From contig JBCCQN010000214.1 in assembly GCA_039024315.1 (NCBI GenBank), positions 1 to 13,882 of the forward strand: a DNA stretch of 13,882 bases. Reading direction: 5' to 3'. The translations under genes and the position numbers were made by a program. Shown in pieces: positions 6,045-12,860 of this stretch. The notes under the pieces were generated by a model. That model had not been told where the DNA came from. It did no database searches and saw only the letters and a program-made list of their open reading frames with translations. Numbering within the stretch: position 1 is the first letter of the stretch; each line of letters starts with the position of its first letter. Source of the stretch: JBCAWW01 sp039024315. GTDB taxonomy: Bacteria; Bacteroidota; Bacteroidia; J057.

Positions 6045-8496
6045 AATTCCGTAAAGGTTTGCCCGTCTGTAGCATATGCTGCATCCGCTCCTGAGTCTTC
6101 TTCTCTCCGGCTAGGCTCATGAAGGCTTCGCGCTCGAGATCGAGGAGGTATTGTTCAGAGACTACATTGTCATCTCCACTCAAGTCTCCACCACACATCA
6201 CATAAGCTATTTTACGAGCGATCAATGCGTCATGTTCAGAGGCGTAATGTCCAAACTCAAGACCTGCTACACCCGCGTAGAAGGTAGCCAAAGCATTACG
6301 TCCGAGGACTTTGATGTCTTTGCGCATCGCTGGAGGCGTATAGCCTGCAGCTGCCATTTCGAGTACTGCCTCTTTTGCTTCTTTGATACGACGATCGACA
6401 TTCATTACTACTCTGTCCGTAGGACGGAAGATGTTCATTTTACGCGCTTCTTCGGCTGAAGTAGCCACTTTTGCCGTTGCAATGCTCATCAAGTAATCTT
6501 GGACGATAGTAGGAGCGATCGCACCTGTCTTGCTGTAATCGTCATAAGCACGCACGGCAAATTCTTTGGTACCGCCACCACCTGGGATCAAACCAACCCC
6601 AACTTCTACCAGACCGATATAGGTTTCAGCCGAAGCCACCGCCATATCAGAGTGGAGGGTAAACTCACAGCCTCCACCAAGAGTCATTTGGTGAGGAGCG
6701 ACTACTACTGGTACGCCAGATAGACGTAGACGCATCGAAGTATCTTGGAAGAACTTAACCGCCTGATCTAGCTGATCCCACTGGCCTTGTCCGGCCATCA
6801 TGAGCATCAACATGACGTTGGCACCTACTGTAAAGTTGGCTCCCTCATTGGCGATTACGACGCCATTATAATTATGCTTCTCAGCATAGTCGATGGCTTG
6901 GTGGATTGCGTTGAGGTTTCCTTCGCCGATGGCATTCATCTTTGAATGGAACTCAACATCCAATACGCCATCCCCTAAGTCGATAACCGAAGCTTCTGAA
7001 CTCGTCCAGACTACATTACCTTCACGTACAGTGTCAAGCAGAATCAATGACTCAGCGCCTGGGATAGTCTCATAAGACTTGCTAGATGGAGAGTAGAATT
7101 TGCGTTGGCCGTTTTCTACTTTGTAGAAGGTTTTGTGTCCTGCTGCGATCATTTCGTTAATCCAGTCGGCCACTTTGAGGCCAAGGCCTTCGAAATGAGA
7201 CATCGTCTTTTCGATGCCAATCATGTCCCAGCTTTCAAATGGACCTTTGTCCCAACCAAATCCAGCGCGTACCGCGTCGTCGATTTGATAAAGCTCATCT
7301 GCAATCTCAGGGATACGATTTGAAACGTAGGCAAATAGGCCTAAGCTAGAACGACGCGTGAATTCACCTGCTTTGTCCTCTGCGTCGAAAAGCGTATTCA
7401 TACGCTTGGCGAGCTTACTAGACTTCTTGGCGAGTTTTACGCTGGGAAGATCGGGCTTGATCTTGTCGCGATATTCTAAAGTGTTGAGGTCAAGCGAAAG
7501 AATCTTACGCTTACCTTTTTCATCCTTAGTCTTTTTGTAAAAACCTTGCTTGGTTTTATCTCCCAACCATTTGTTGTCGAGCATCTTTTGCATGAAATCA
7601 GGAATCTTGAAGATATCATGCTGCTCATCGTCTGGACAGTTGTTGGCAATACCGTTCATCACGTGCCCAGAAGTATCTAATCCAACCAAGTCGCTGAGAC
7701 GGAATGTACCTGACTTAGGCTTACCACTCACTGGACCGGTCAATGTATCCACTTCTTCAATAGTCAGACCCATGTCCTGAACGATCTGGAAGATATTGCT
7801 GATCGCATAAATACCGACACGGTTGGCGATAAAGGCAGGCGTATCTTTACAAAGTACCGTTTGCTTGCCCAAGAAGATGTCGCCATAGTGCATCATGAAG
7901 TCGATGATATCACTATCAGTATCCGGGCCAGGAATTACCTCCAACAAACGTAGGTAACGTGGTGGGTTGAAAAAGTGAGTCCCAAAAAAGTTTTTGCGGA
8001 AATCTTCGCTGCGGCCTTCCTGAATCATATGGATCGGAATGCCAGAAGTATTGGTCGTTACGAGACTACCTTCTTTGCGGTATTTTTCTACTTTTTCGAA
8101 AATAATGTGCTTGATGTCAAGACGCTCTACTACTGCTTCTAATACCCAATCACAGTCAGCAATCTGCTCAAAATCATCATCGAAATTTCCAGTTGTGATC
8201 AGATTAGCACTGTCTTTGACATAAAGGGCAGCAGGTTTGCCTTTGATTGCAGCAGTTAAGGCATCATTGACGAGGCGGTTGCGTACAGCCTTGTGCTCAA
8301 GGCTTAGTCCTTTGGCTTGTTCTTTTGCGTTTAGTTCTCGGGGGACGATGTCCAGCAGCAGTACTTCGACACCAATGTTGGCGAAGTGACATGCGATACG
8401 GGAGCCCATCACGCCAGAACCTAGTACCGCTACCTTTTTGATAGTGCGGTATTGGGGGTTACGGGTTTGTTGCGTTGCTTTTTCAGCTACCAGCAT
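6043..8496 (-). CDS. fadN: 3-hydroxyacyl-CoA dehydrogenase / enoyl-CoA hydratase fusion, FadN type
   Basis: This 817-residue bifunctional enzyme should catalyse hydration of enoyl-CoA and NAD-dependent oxidation of 3-hydroxyacyl-CoA. Domain order is dehydrogenase first, as in Bacillus FadN, not hydratase first as in FadB/FadJ. The Rossmann motif GSGVMG is at 26-31, with catalytic His174 in GTHFFNP and Glu186 in LLEVIPG. A 3HCDH C-terminal domain follows at about 219-320, with a second copy at about 380-440. The crotonase domain is at about 505-700, with both expected glutamates: Glu611 in LGGGCEF and Glu631 in GLVEVGVGLIPGG. The start overlaps the marR end by 14 nt, indicating translational coupling. 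The product feeds the thiolase encoded by fadA. No acyl-CoA dehydrogenase is in the window. Confidence 0.95.
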   Translation of the reverse strand: MLVAEKATQQTRNPQYRTIKKVAVLGSGVMGSRIACHFANIGVEVLLLDIVPRELNAKEQAKGLSLEHKAVRNRLVNDALTAAIKGKPAALYVKDSANLITTGNFDDDFEQIADCDWVLEAVVERLDIKHIIFEKVEKYRKEGSLVTTNTSGIPIHMIQEGRSEDFRKNFFGTHFFNPPRYLRLLEVIPGPDTDSDIIDFMMHYGDIFLGKQTVLCKDTPAFIANRVGIYAISNIFQIVQDMGLTIEEVDTLTGPVSGKPKSGTFRLSDLVGLDTSGHVMNGIANNCPDDEQHDIFKIPDFMQKMLDNKWLGDKTKQGFYKKTKDEKGKRKILSLDLNTLEYRDKIKPDLPSVKLAKKSSKLAKRMNTLFDAEDKAGEFTRRSSLGLFAYVSNRIPEIADELYQIDDAVRAGFGWDKGPFESWDMIGIEKTMSHFEGLGLKVADWINEMIAAGHKTFYKVENGQRKFYSPSSKSYETIPGAESLILLDTVREGNVVWTSSEASVIDLGDGVLDVEFHSKMNAIGEGNLNAIHQAIDYAEKHNYNGVVIANEGANFTVGANVMLMLMMAGQGQWDQLDQAVKFFQDTSMRLRLSGVPVVVAPHQMTLGGGCEFTLHSDMAVASAETYIGLVEVGVGLIPGGGGTKEFAVRAYDDYSKTGAIAPTIVQDYLMSIATAKVATSAEEARKMNIFRPTDRVVMNVDRRIKEAKEAVLEMAAAGYTPPAMRKDIKVLGRNALATFYAGVAGLEFGHYASEHDALIARKIAYVMCGGDLSGDDNVVSEQYLLDLEREAFMSLAGEKKTQERMQHMLQTGKPLRN

Positions 8497-8938
8497 GAGG
8501 ATAGTTTTTGATTACTTCTTGTATTGAATCCATCACTTCAAAAAAAGTGACGAGTTTTTCCTGAGGGATATTATTGTACAGCTCTTTGTTAAAGCCGATA
8601 ACTACATCTTTGGATACGGCTTTCTTCTTGAGTCCTTCCTCTGTTAGGAAGATACGTACCATACGACCATCATTAGGGTCGGCTTGGCGATATATGTAGC
8701 CTCTTTCCTCCAATTTATTGAGCATACGGGTTAGACTGCGGGCTTCCATACCCATGAGAGGCGCAATTTTGGTTGCGGGAGTCCCTTCCTTATCGTCTAT
8801 ATGAAGGAGGACAAAGCCAATATTAGTGGTGATGTCTTGTTTTTGAGCAAGTTGATTGTACATGCGAGAAATCGCTAACCAAGTCACTTTGATATCAAAG
8901 CCAATGGCGCGTTTCTGCTCTTTAATATTGATTTCCAC
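8483..8938 (-). CDS. MarR-family regulator of the beta-oxidation operon
   Basis: This 151-residue winged-helix protein has the DNA-binding helices at about 54-80 (TPATKIAPLMGMEARSLTRM) and the wing at about 82-100, with the family signature DPNDGRMVRIFLTEEG (87-102). The flanking helices (about 10-33 and 105-145) should form the dimer and ligand pocket. It is the first gene of the operon, overlaps fadN by 14 nt, and has a perfect 28-bp palindrome 35 nt upstream of its ATG, so autorepression together with repression of fadN and fadA is likely. Acyl-CoA or a fatty acid is the plausible inducer (inference from gene content). ATG 8938 is the only good start before the helix-1 region. Confidence 0.92.
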   Translation of the reverse strand: MEINIKEQKRAIGFDIKVTWLAISRMYNQLAQKQDITTNIGFVLLHIDDKEGTPATKIAPLMGMEARSLTRMLNKLEERGYIYRQADPNDGRMVRIFLTEEGLKKKAVSKDVVIGFNKELYNNIPQEKLVTFFEVMDSIQEVIKNYPHAGS

Positions 8939-8973
8939 TATACGGCGGGTATGAAGTTGAAGGCTCTACAGCA

Positions 8974-9001
8974 TAAAATTGTATGCATGCATACAATTTT
9001 A
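8974..9001 (-). promoter_or_regulatory. 28-bp perfect palindrome, probable MarR operator
   Basis: The sequence is fully self-complementary around 8987/8988. Its core is TTGTATGCATGCATACAA (8979-8996), flanked by TAAAA and TTTTA. On the minus strand a TTTTTG (9007-9002) lies just before it and a TAcaaTTTTa forms its far end, 18 nt apart. A repressor bound here would therefore cover a -33/-7 promoter pair. No gene lies in the other direction for 480 bp, so the target is the marR operon. Confidence 0.8.
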
Positions 9002-9030
9002 CAAAAATCGCCCTCGAAAAGCAAGGCATC

Positions 9031-9056
9031 AAAAAAGGGAAAGCTTACGGCTTCCC
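9031..9056 (-). terminator. Intrinsic terminator upstream of the marR promoter
   Basis: On the minus strand, GGGAAGC and GCtTTCCC form a 7-bp stem with one bulged T and a 5-nt loop, followed by six T residues (9036-9031). It should stop leftward transcripts arriving from lpxR before they enter the fad operon. Confidence 0.65.
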
Positions 9057-9130
9057 CTGAGATGGTTTGTGCTCAATAAAGTCCGGTTTTTGGGATCAAA
9101 TTGATGTTTTGGCGGCTTTGTAGGGTTTTA

Positions 9131-9161
9131 CTCCCGAAAGCTTTCGGGACGCGGAACGCTT
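9131..9161 (-). repeat. Compound palindromic repeat, left member of an inverted pair
   Basis: CTCCCGAAAGCTTTCGGG contains a perfect 16-bp palindrome (9133-9148) and is joined to ACGCGGAACGCT. The 30 nt at 9131-9160 are the exact reverse complement of 12861-12890, with one further matching base at the 9130/12891 end. The tail GCGGAACGCTTATCTCTAT (9151-9169) recurs in the same orientation at 12667-12685. Confidence 0.75.
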
Positions 9162-9214
9162 ATCTCTATTGGTTTGTATTTAGAGGCTATTTATCTCCGA
9201 ATCCTCTAAAATGC

Positions 9215-9227
9215 TGTATGCATGCAT
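9215..9227. promoter_or_regulatory. Second TGTATGCATGCAT site, degenerate operator copy
   Basis: TGTATGCATGCAT is identical to 8980-8992 in the marR operator, but the outer arms are not symmetrical here (CTG on one side, CATT on the other). It lies about 280 bp upstream of marR with no adjacent gene start, so it may be an auxiliary site or a coincidence of the ATGCAT core. Confidence 0.35.
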
Positions 9228-9241
9228 CATTTTTGGATAAT

Positions 9242-9256
9242 CGTTCCGCGCAGCGG
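9242..9256 (+). repeat. Dispersed GTTCCGCG-N-AGCGG repeat, copy 2
   Basis: CGTTCCGCGCAGCGG with the CCGC-gca-GCGG hairpin, flanked by GATAA on both sides (9236-9240 and 9258-9262). Confidence 0.65.
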
Positions 9257-9392
9257 GGATAAGTGGCAAAGGTCCCTCGGCTATCGCTCGGGAAGACATT
9301 AGAGGATCTAGGGCTTCTCAAGAAATCCAAGTTGTCACCTTGAGCCTGCCGAAAGGTCTATCATAATCCTTACTGCCGCACCCCAGGGACAA

Positions 9393-9407
9393 GCGTTCCG
9401 CGTAGCG
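9393..9407 (+). repeat. Dispersed GTTCCGCG-N-AGCGG repeat, copy 3
   Basis: GCGTTCCGCGTAGCG followed by ATAATAA. The last stem base is changed (GCGA instead of GCGG), so the hairpin is one pair shorter. Confidence 0.55.
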
Positions 9408-9441
9408 ATAATAAAAACCAAGAGCCCCCCATCCGCCCAAA

Positions 9442-9481
9442 CCTTCGAAATTCCTAAATCGACATTCCTCCTTCGAAATTC
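9442..9481. repeat. 12-nt direct repeat at the lpxR 3' end
   Basis: CCTTCGAAATTC occurs at 9442-9453 and again at 9470-9481, 28 nt apart. Both copies contain TTCGAA, and the second directly abuts the lpxR stop codon. Confidence 0.6.
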
Positions 9482-10429
9482 TCACAGTGTCCATCCCACA
9501 AATATCACCCCCCAATAGTGCATCGCAAGCCGGCTACGTTCATATTCAGTGGTGCCAAAGTGCAAGCCATAGCCTGTATGGAAATGTGATCCCCGATAGA
9601 TAGCGCCAAGCTCCGCTTCCCAGACTTTGCGTTTGAGTTGGGAAGCCGGAATGACATAGTGCGAATCCTTAAACTGTCCCTGGAGGAGGGCATTGTAGAG
9701 TTGGTAACGCAGTCCCCCCTGCGTATAGAAAAACCACTCACTCTCGCCTTTGATCGGTAAGGAAACATCCGGTCGAGAGGCCGGTACCCACTGCGTGGAA
9801 CGTATTTTCCCGAAGCGTAGCCCCAAGCCTTGAAACAGCTTACTTTGGGAACCAAGTTGGGCTTCACTTTGACTGCTCAGCTGCAAGAATCTTGGCAATA
9901 AGTTTTGAGCGATCCCTTGTTTAAGGCTAGTAGACAGATTTAGGCTTGCTTCGCCTCCATTGGAGATTTGGGTATGCCAACCTTCTGGATGCGCAGGAAA
10001 ATTCGCCTCTCTGAGATTGCGGGTCATGGCGTGGGCTTTGACTTGAAACTGAGTGGGAAATTTCAAACCCATGAAACCTAGTTCGGCCCGGTTTTCCCAA
10101 AGACGAGCTTTACGCTGGTTGAGACGCCAGCTGTGGCCCTGAAAGTTGAGCAAAGAAGCATAAGGACGATCGCGGCGACTTGGTTTCTTGGCGCTGAGGT
10201 TATCAGGCGTATAAAGCCTTACTGCCGTCTTAAGCGTCGCAAAGCGTTTGATATGTCCTTTACGCTTGCGCTGCCAGCTGAGCAATAGACTTTGCCCATG
10301 GGTGTATTCGCGATCATCGTTTGCCGGAATGTATAGAAGGTCATTGTCAAAGTGAGTGGCAATGTGGACTTGAGCATTTGCTGATAGGCAAAATAGGCTG
10401 GCGGTGAATAGGAGGATTAGCTTTTTCAT
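9482..10429 (-). CDS. lpxR: LpxR-family lipid A 3'-O-deacylase
   Basis: This 315-residue outer-membrane protein starts with a signal peptide (1-19, SANA then QVHIA). It matches the LpxR/DUF2219 family, a 12-stranded beta-barrel that removes the 3'-acyloxyacyl group from lipid A and depends on calcium. Family marks are FDNDLLY (27-33, giving the Asn-Asp pair), DDREYTHG (38-45), LYTPD...RPYAS (72-92), and the region LGFMGLKFPTQ...KAHA with His133 as the likely catalytic histidine, followed by EGWHTQISN (149-157). The last residues VGWTL end in an aromatic-rich strand as expected for a barrel. It lies 29 nt after the DUF3943 gene, so the two form an operon. In a Bacteroidota cell it could remodel lipid A, but homologues there are not well tested. 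Confidence 0.82.
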   Translation of the reverse strand: MKKLILLFTASLFCLSANAQVHIATHFDNDLLYIPANDDREYTHGQSLLLSWQRKRKGHIKRFATLKTAVRLYTPDNLSAKKPSRRDRPYASLLNFQGHSWRLNQRKARLWENRAELGFMGLKFPTQFQVKAHAMTRNLREANFPAHPEGWHTQISNGGEASLNLSTSLKQGIAQNLLPRFLQLSSQSEAQLGSQSKLFQGLGLRFGKIRSTQWVPASRPDVSLPIKGESEWFFYTQGGLRYQLYNALLQGQFKDSHYVIPASQLKRKVWEAELGAIYRGSHFHTGYGLHFGTTEYERSRLAMHYWGVIFVGWTL

Positions 10430-10458
10430 AATGTGGGATTTATGTGTGTGGGCAAGGC

Positions 10459-11076
10459 TTAGTGATATCCGTGATTGAGGACGTAAGCAGGATTGAAAAG
10501 CGTAACGAAGGTCTTTTCCCAGAAGTTGAAGCCTCTGCGACGCATCCTTAAAGTCATGCGATGAGTGAGTTCGCCTAGCAATAGGCCACCGATTGGGGTC
10601 GTGATGAGGTCTTGACGACTAGGGCGCTCTTTGACGGCTTCAAAGACAAATTCCCAAAAGAGCGTTTGACCCGTAACAAATAGGGTAGACTGCCAGACCG
10701 GCGCGCCCTGACTCCGCAAACTATTGTAATAAAAAGCGCCTTGATAAGGATGGCCCACATAATTGATCCAAGGGCTGTCTTTGTCCCAAACGGGAGGCTG
10801 CGTCCAAGCGGTGCGCAGACGTGGGCCCGCAGTTTCGATAAATTCTTCTCTTTTCCAGTGGGTGATGCGCGTAGGCAGCATCAATAAGCCAGCGCCGGCG
10901 CTGAGGTTGTAACCAAGTGATAGGGCAGTAGCGCGTTTGAAGGCATTGGGCTTTTGGATAGAGTAGGGATGCTGGGTTTTGAGCTTGAGGCGAAAGCCTG
11001 ATTGATGGAGGCGTTGCGCGAAGAGCGGCAAAGAAAAGAGCATCGCAAGACCGAAGATAAAGATGGATCGTTTCAT
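10459..11076 (-). CDS. DUF3943-family envelope protein
   Basis: From the ATG at 11076 the protein has 205 residues and a clear signal peptide (MKRSIFIFGLAMLFSLPLFA, then Q). An in-frame ATG at 11130 would add 18 polar residues ahead of it and lies inside a hairpin, so I reject it. The conserved-looking part is INYVGHPYQGAFYYNSLRSQ (104-123), then WEFVFEAVKERPSRQDLITT (141-160) and PIGGLLLGEL (161-170), which I recognise as DUF3943. Its function is unknown; the protein is probably in the periplasm or outer membrane. It precedes lpxR by 29 nt in the same operon, suggesting a joint role at the cell surface. A possible promoter region lies at 11077-11178, after the pepP terminator. Confidence 0.82.
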   Translation of the reverse strand: MKRSIFIFGLAMLFSLPLFAQRLHQSGFRLKLKTQHPYSIQKPNAFKRATALSLGYNLSAGAGLLMLPTRITHWKREEFIETAGPRLRTAWTQPPVWDKDSPWINYVGHPYQGAFYYNSLRSQGAPVWQSTLFVTGQTLFWEFVFEAVKERPSRQDLITTPIGGLLLGELTHRMTLRMRRRGFNFWEKTFVTLFNPAYVLNHGYH

Positions 11077-11123
11077 GGGAAATGATTTTGACCCAATCAA
11101 GCTTGATGCCTTTATATATAGAA

Positions 11124-11143
11124 CCCCCAATGAGCAATGGGGG
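11124..11143 (-). other. GC-rich hairpin in the leader of the DUF3943-lpxR operon
   Basis: CCCCCA and TGGGGG form a 6-bp stem with an 8-nt loop, 48 nt upstream of the DUF3943 start. It precedes a TATATATA stretch on the minus strand and could be a regulatory or terminator remnant; there is no T-run. Confidence 0.4.
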
Positions 11144-11177
11144 CAATTGAAAGGACGCTTGGGGAAAACGAGCTAAC

Positions 11178-11208
11178 AAAAAAAGGTCCCTCCAATGCTA
11201 GAGAGACC
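11178..11208 (-). terminator. Intrinsic terminator of pepP
   Basis: On the minus strand GGTCTCTC and GAGGGACC form an 8-bp stem with one T-G wobble and an 8-nt loop, followed by seven T residues (11184-11178). It lies 23 nt past the pepP stop and separates pepP from the DUF3943-lpxR operon. Confidence 0.9.
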
Positions 11209-11230
11209 CTTGGCTTAATCTTAGATAAAA

Positions 11231-12520
11231 TTATCCCGCCATTATGGCTTCAATTTCTTCTACCTCACGAGGGATATTGGCCATCAAATCATGCGGGCCG
11301 TTTTCTGTGATCAGGATATCATTTTCGATACGAATACCTAGATTTTCTTCTGGAATGTAAATACCCGGCTCACAGGTAAAGACATTGCCTGCTTTAAATG
11401 GCTCAAACCAATTGCCCACATCATGAGTGTCTAGACCCAAGAAGTGAGAAGTGCCGTGCATGAAGTACTTCTTATAAGCTGGTTTGTCAGGATCTTGATT
11501 GTCAACCTCCTCTTGGGTCAAAAGTCCTAGTTTCACCAACTCTACCGTCATGAGTTCTCCCACTCTTTTGTGGTAGTCATCGAGCGTATTACCGACGACT
11601 AACATCTCAGTAGCCGCTTTCATCACGCTGAGAACAGCATTATATACATCCTTCTGACGCTCAGTAAATTTACCGCTAACTGGAATGCTCCGACTGAGGT
11701 CCGCAGAATAATTGCCATACTCAGCGCCAAAGTCCATGAGGATCACATCACCCGCTTTACATTCTTCATTATTGTCGATATAGTGGAGGACACAAGCGTT
11801 TTTGCCGGAGGCGATGATCGAGTCATAAGCAGGACCCGTCGCACGATTGCGTAAAAACTCATGCTGGATCTCTGCCTCGATCTCATGTTCCCAAACACCC
11901 GGCTTGACAAAGCCCAATACTCTCCGGAAGGCTTTCTCAGTAATATCGCAGGCCGTTTGTAGTTGAGCGATCTCAGCTTCATGTTTCACAGAACGCAATG
12001 CCTCTGTAATCGGAGCGGAGCGATAAATCTGATGAGCGGGGAACTCAGTACGGAATTTTTCCGCAAGACGATGACCAGCACTACGGGTCGTCAATGAGTT
12101 GCGCATATGCTCGTTGATGTCCAAGTATACGCCATCAAAGTAGGAGATCAGGCGTCGGACCATATCATCAAATTGATGAAACCAGTGCACTTCTTGAACC
12201 CCTGAAGCTTCGCGGGCTTCTTCTTTAGAATACTTCCAGCCCTCCCAAACCTGAATGTGCGCGTTGGTCTCGCGAATAAAGAGCATTTCTTTGTATTCTT
12301 CCTTGGGCGCGTCCGGAAACAGGAGTAAGATCACCTCTTCCTGATCCAAGCCTGCCATATAATAGGTATTGCTGTTTTGAGTGAAGCGATACATACCATC
12401 GGCATTATTCATTACCTGATCATTGGCATGGAAAATGGCAATCGTATTGGGTTTCATTTGCGCGACAAAATTGGCGCGATTATGAATGAATAGCTCTTTG
12501 GGTGGCGGAGTATATTTCAT
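11231..12520 (-). CDS. pepP: Aminopeptidase P (Xaa-Pro aminopeptidase), M24B family
   Basis: This 429-residue metallopeptidase releases an N-terminal residue next to proline. The N-terminal creatinase/AMP-N domain is at about 1-165, and the pita-bread catalytic domain at about 175-425. All five dimanganese ligands are visible: Asp263 (LMDFGAE), Asp274 (YSADLSRS), His359 (HGTSHFLGLDTHDVG), Glu384 (TCEPGIY) and Glu399 (GIRIEND). His366 in the same stretch is the usual additional active-site histidine. Length and spacing match E. coli PepP. There is no signal peptide, so it is cytoplasmic. It is a single-gene unit with a good promoter at 12563-12591 and its own terminator. Function is housekeeping peptide turnover, with no obvious link to its neighbours. 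Confidence 0.94.
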   Translation of the reverse strand: MKYTPPPKELFIHNRANFVAQMKPNTIAIFHANDQVMNNADGMYRFTQNSNTYYMAGLDQEEVILLLFPDAPKEEYKEMLFIRETNAHIQVWEGWKYSKEEAREASGVQEVHWFHQFDDMVRRLISYFDGVYLDINEHMRNSLTTRSAGHRLAEKFRTEFPAHQIYRSAPITEALRSVKHEAEIAQLQTACDITEKAFRRVLGFVKPGVWEHEIEAEIQHEFLRNRATGPAYDSIIASGKNACVLHYIDNNEECKAGDVILMDFGAEYGNYSADLSRSIPVSGKFTERQKDVYNAVLSVMKAATEMLVVGNTLDDYHKRVGELMTVELVKLGLLTQEEVDNQDPDKPAYKKYFMHGTSHFLGLDTHDVGNWFEPFKAGNVFTCEPGIYIPEENLGIRIENDILITENGPHDLMANIPREVEEIEAIMAG

Positions 12521-12562
12521 CGATAGTAATTTGAATATTTAAGTAAGGCAGTGTTTGCTACT

Positions 12563-12591
12563 CAAATATAGGGAGTAGAATGAAGAAACAA
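12563..12591 (-). promoter_or_regulatory. Bacteroidetes-type promoter of pepP
   Basis: On the minus strand TTG (12591-12589) is followed after 18 nt by TATATTTG (12570-12563), a perfect TAnnTTTG -7 box. Transcription would start near 12556, giving a leader of about 35 nt. Confidence 0.75.
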
Positions 12592-12659
12592 GCGATACTC
12601 TCCCGAGTCTTTGCGCATAAGTACCTTGACTTTTGTTTGCTGACTTGTTTTTGGGTTTA

Positions 12660-12688
12660 CCGCTGCGCGGAACGCTTATCTCTATAGG
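12660..12688 (-). repeat. Dispersed GTTCCGCG-N-AGCGG repeat, copy 4
   Basis: CCGCTGCGCGGAACGCTTAT is the inverted orientation of the element, with the CCGC-tgc-GCGG hairpin. Its right part GCGGAACGCTTATCTCTAT is identical to 9151-9169, so flanking sequence is conserved along with the hairpin. Confidence 0.65.
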
Positions 12689-12751
12689 TATACAGAAGAG
12701 ATAGCTTTACATACTGCAATCACTCAAGATCCCACATCGCATTTCATTTGT

Positions 12752-12778
12752 GCGGGATGACAAATAGCTTTATCCCGC
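12752..12778. repeat. GCGGGAT/ATCCCGC inverted repeat
   Basis: GCGGGAT (12752-12758) and ATCCCGC (12772-12778) form a perfect 7-bp stem with a 13-nt loop. An imperfect third arm, ATCCCACA, lies at about 12729-12736, so two alternative hairpins are possible. Confidence 0.55.
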
Positions 12779-12860
12779 CAAAGGCAGCAAGAGGAACCGT
12801 CATCCGGAAATACGAAGCATGAGTATTATCCGGTATCTTTATTTCTTTCAGACAGGGATG

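Larger units (their letters stand above)
8939..9481. other. Intergenic region built largely of short repeats
   Basis: No credible gene is present. The stretch holds the marR operator and terminator, one fragment of the GTTCCGCG element (9149-9160) and two copies (9242, 9393), a 16-bp CCCGAAAGCTTTCGGG palindrome, a second TGTATGCATGCAT (9215-9227), a segment with two direct CTCGG (9274-9292), and a 12-nt direct repeat next to the lpxR stop. The text around 9332-9352 (GTCACCTTGAGCCTGCCGAA) resembles a repeat I recall from Bacteroidetes intergenic DNA; that is memory, not a search. Confidence 0.7.

Noticed and set aside
8939..9481. Small RNA or riboswitch in the large gap
   Set aside because: Hairpins here are explained by dispersed repeats and a terminator; no known riboswitch core or promoter pair is evident apart from the marR promoter.
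9318..9515. 65-residue open frame on the minus strand overlapping the lpxR end
   Set aside because: It runs through repeat sequence and overlaps a well-supported gene, has no leader or recognisable domain, and its composition looks random.
11077..11130. Earlier in-frame start for the DUF3943 gene
   Set aside because: It would place 18 residues ahead of a clear signal peptide, and the ATG falls inside a GC-rich hairpin.
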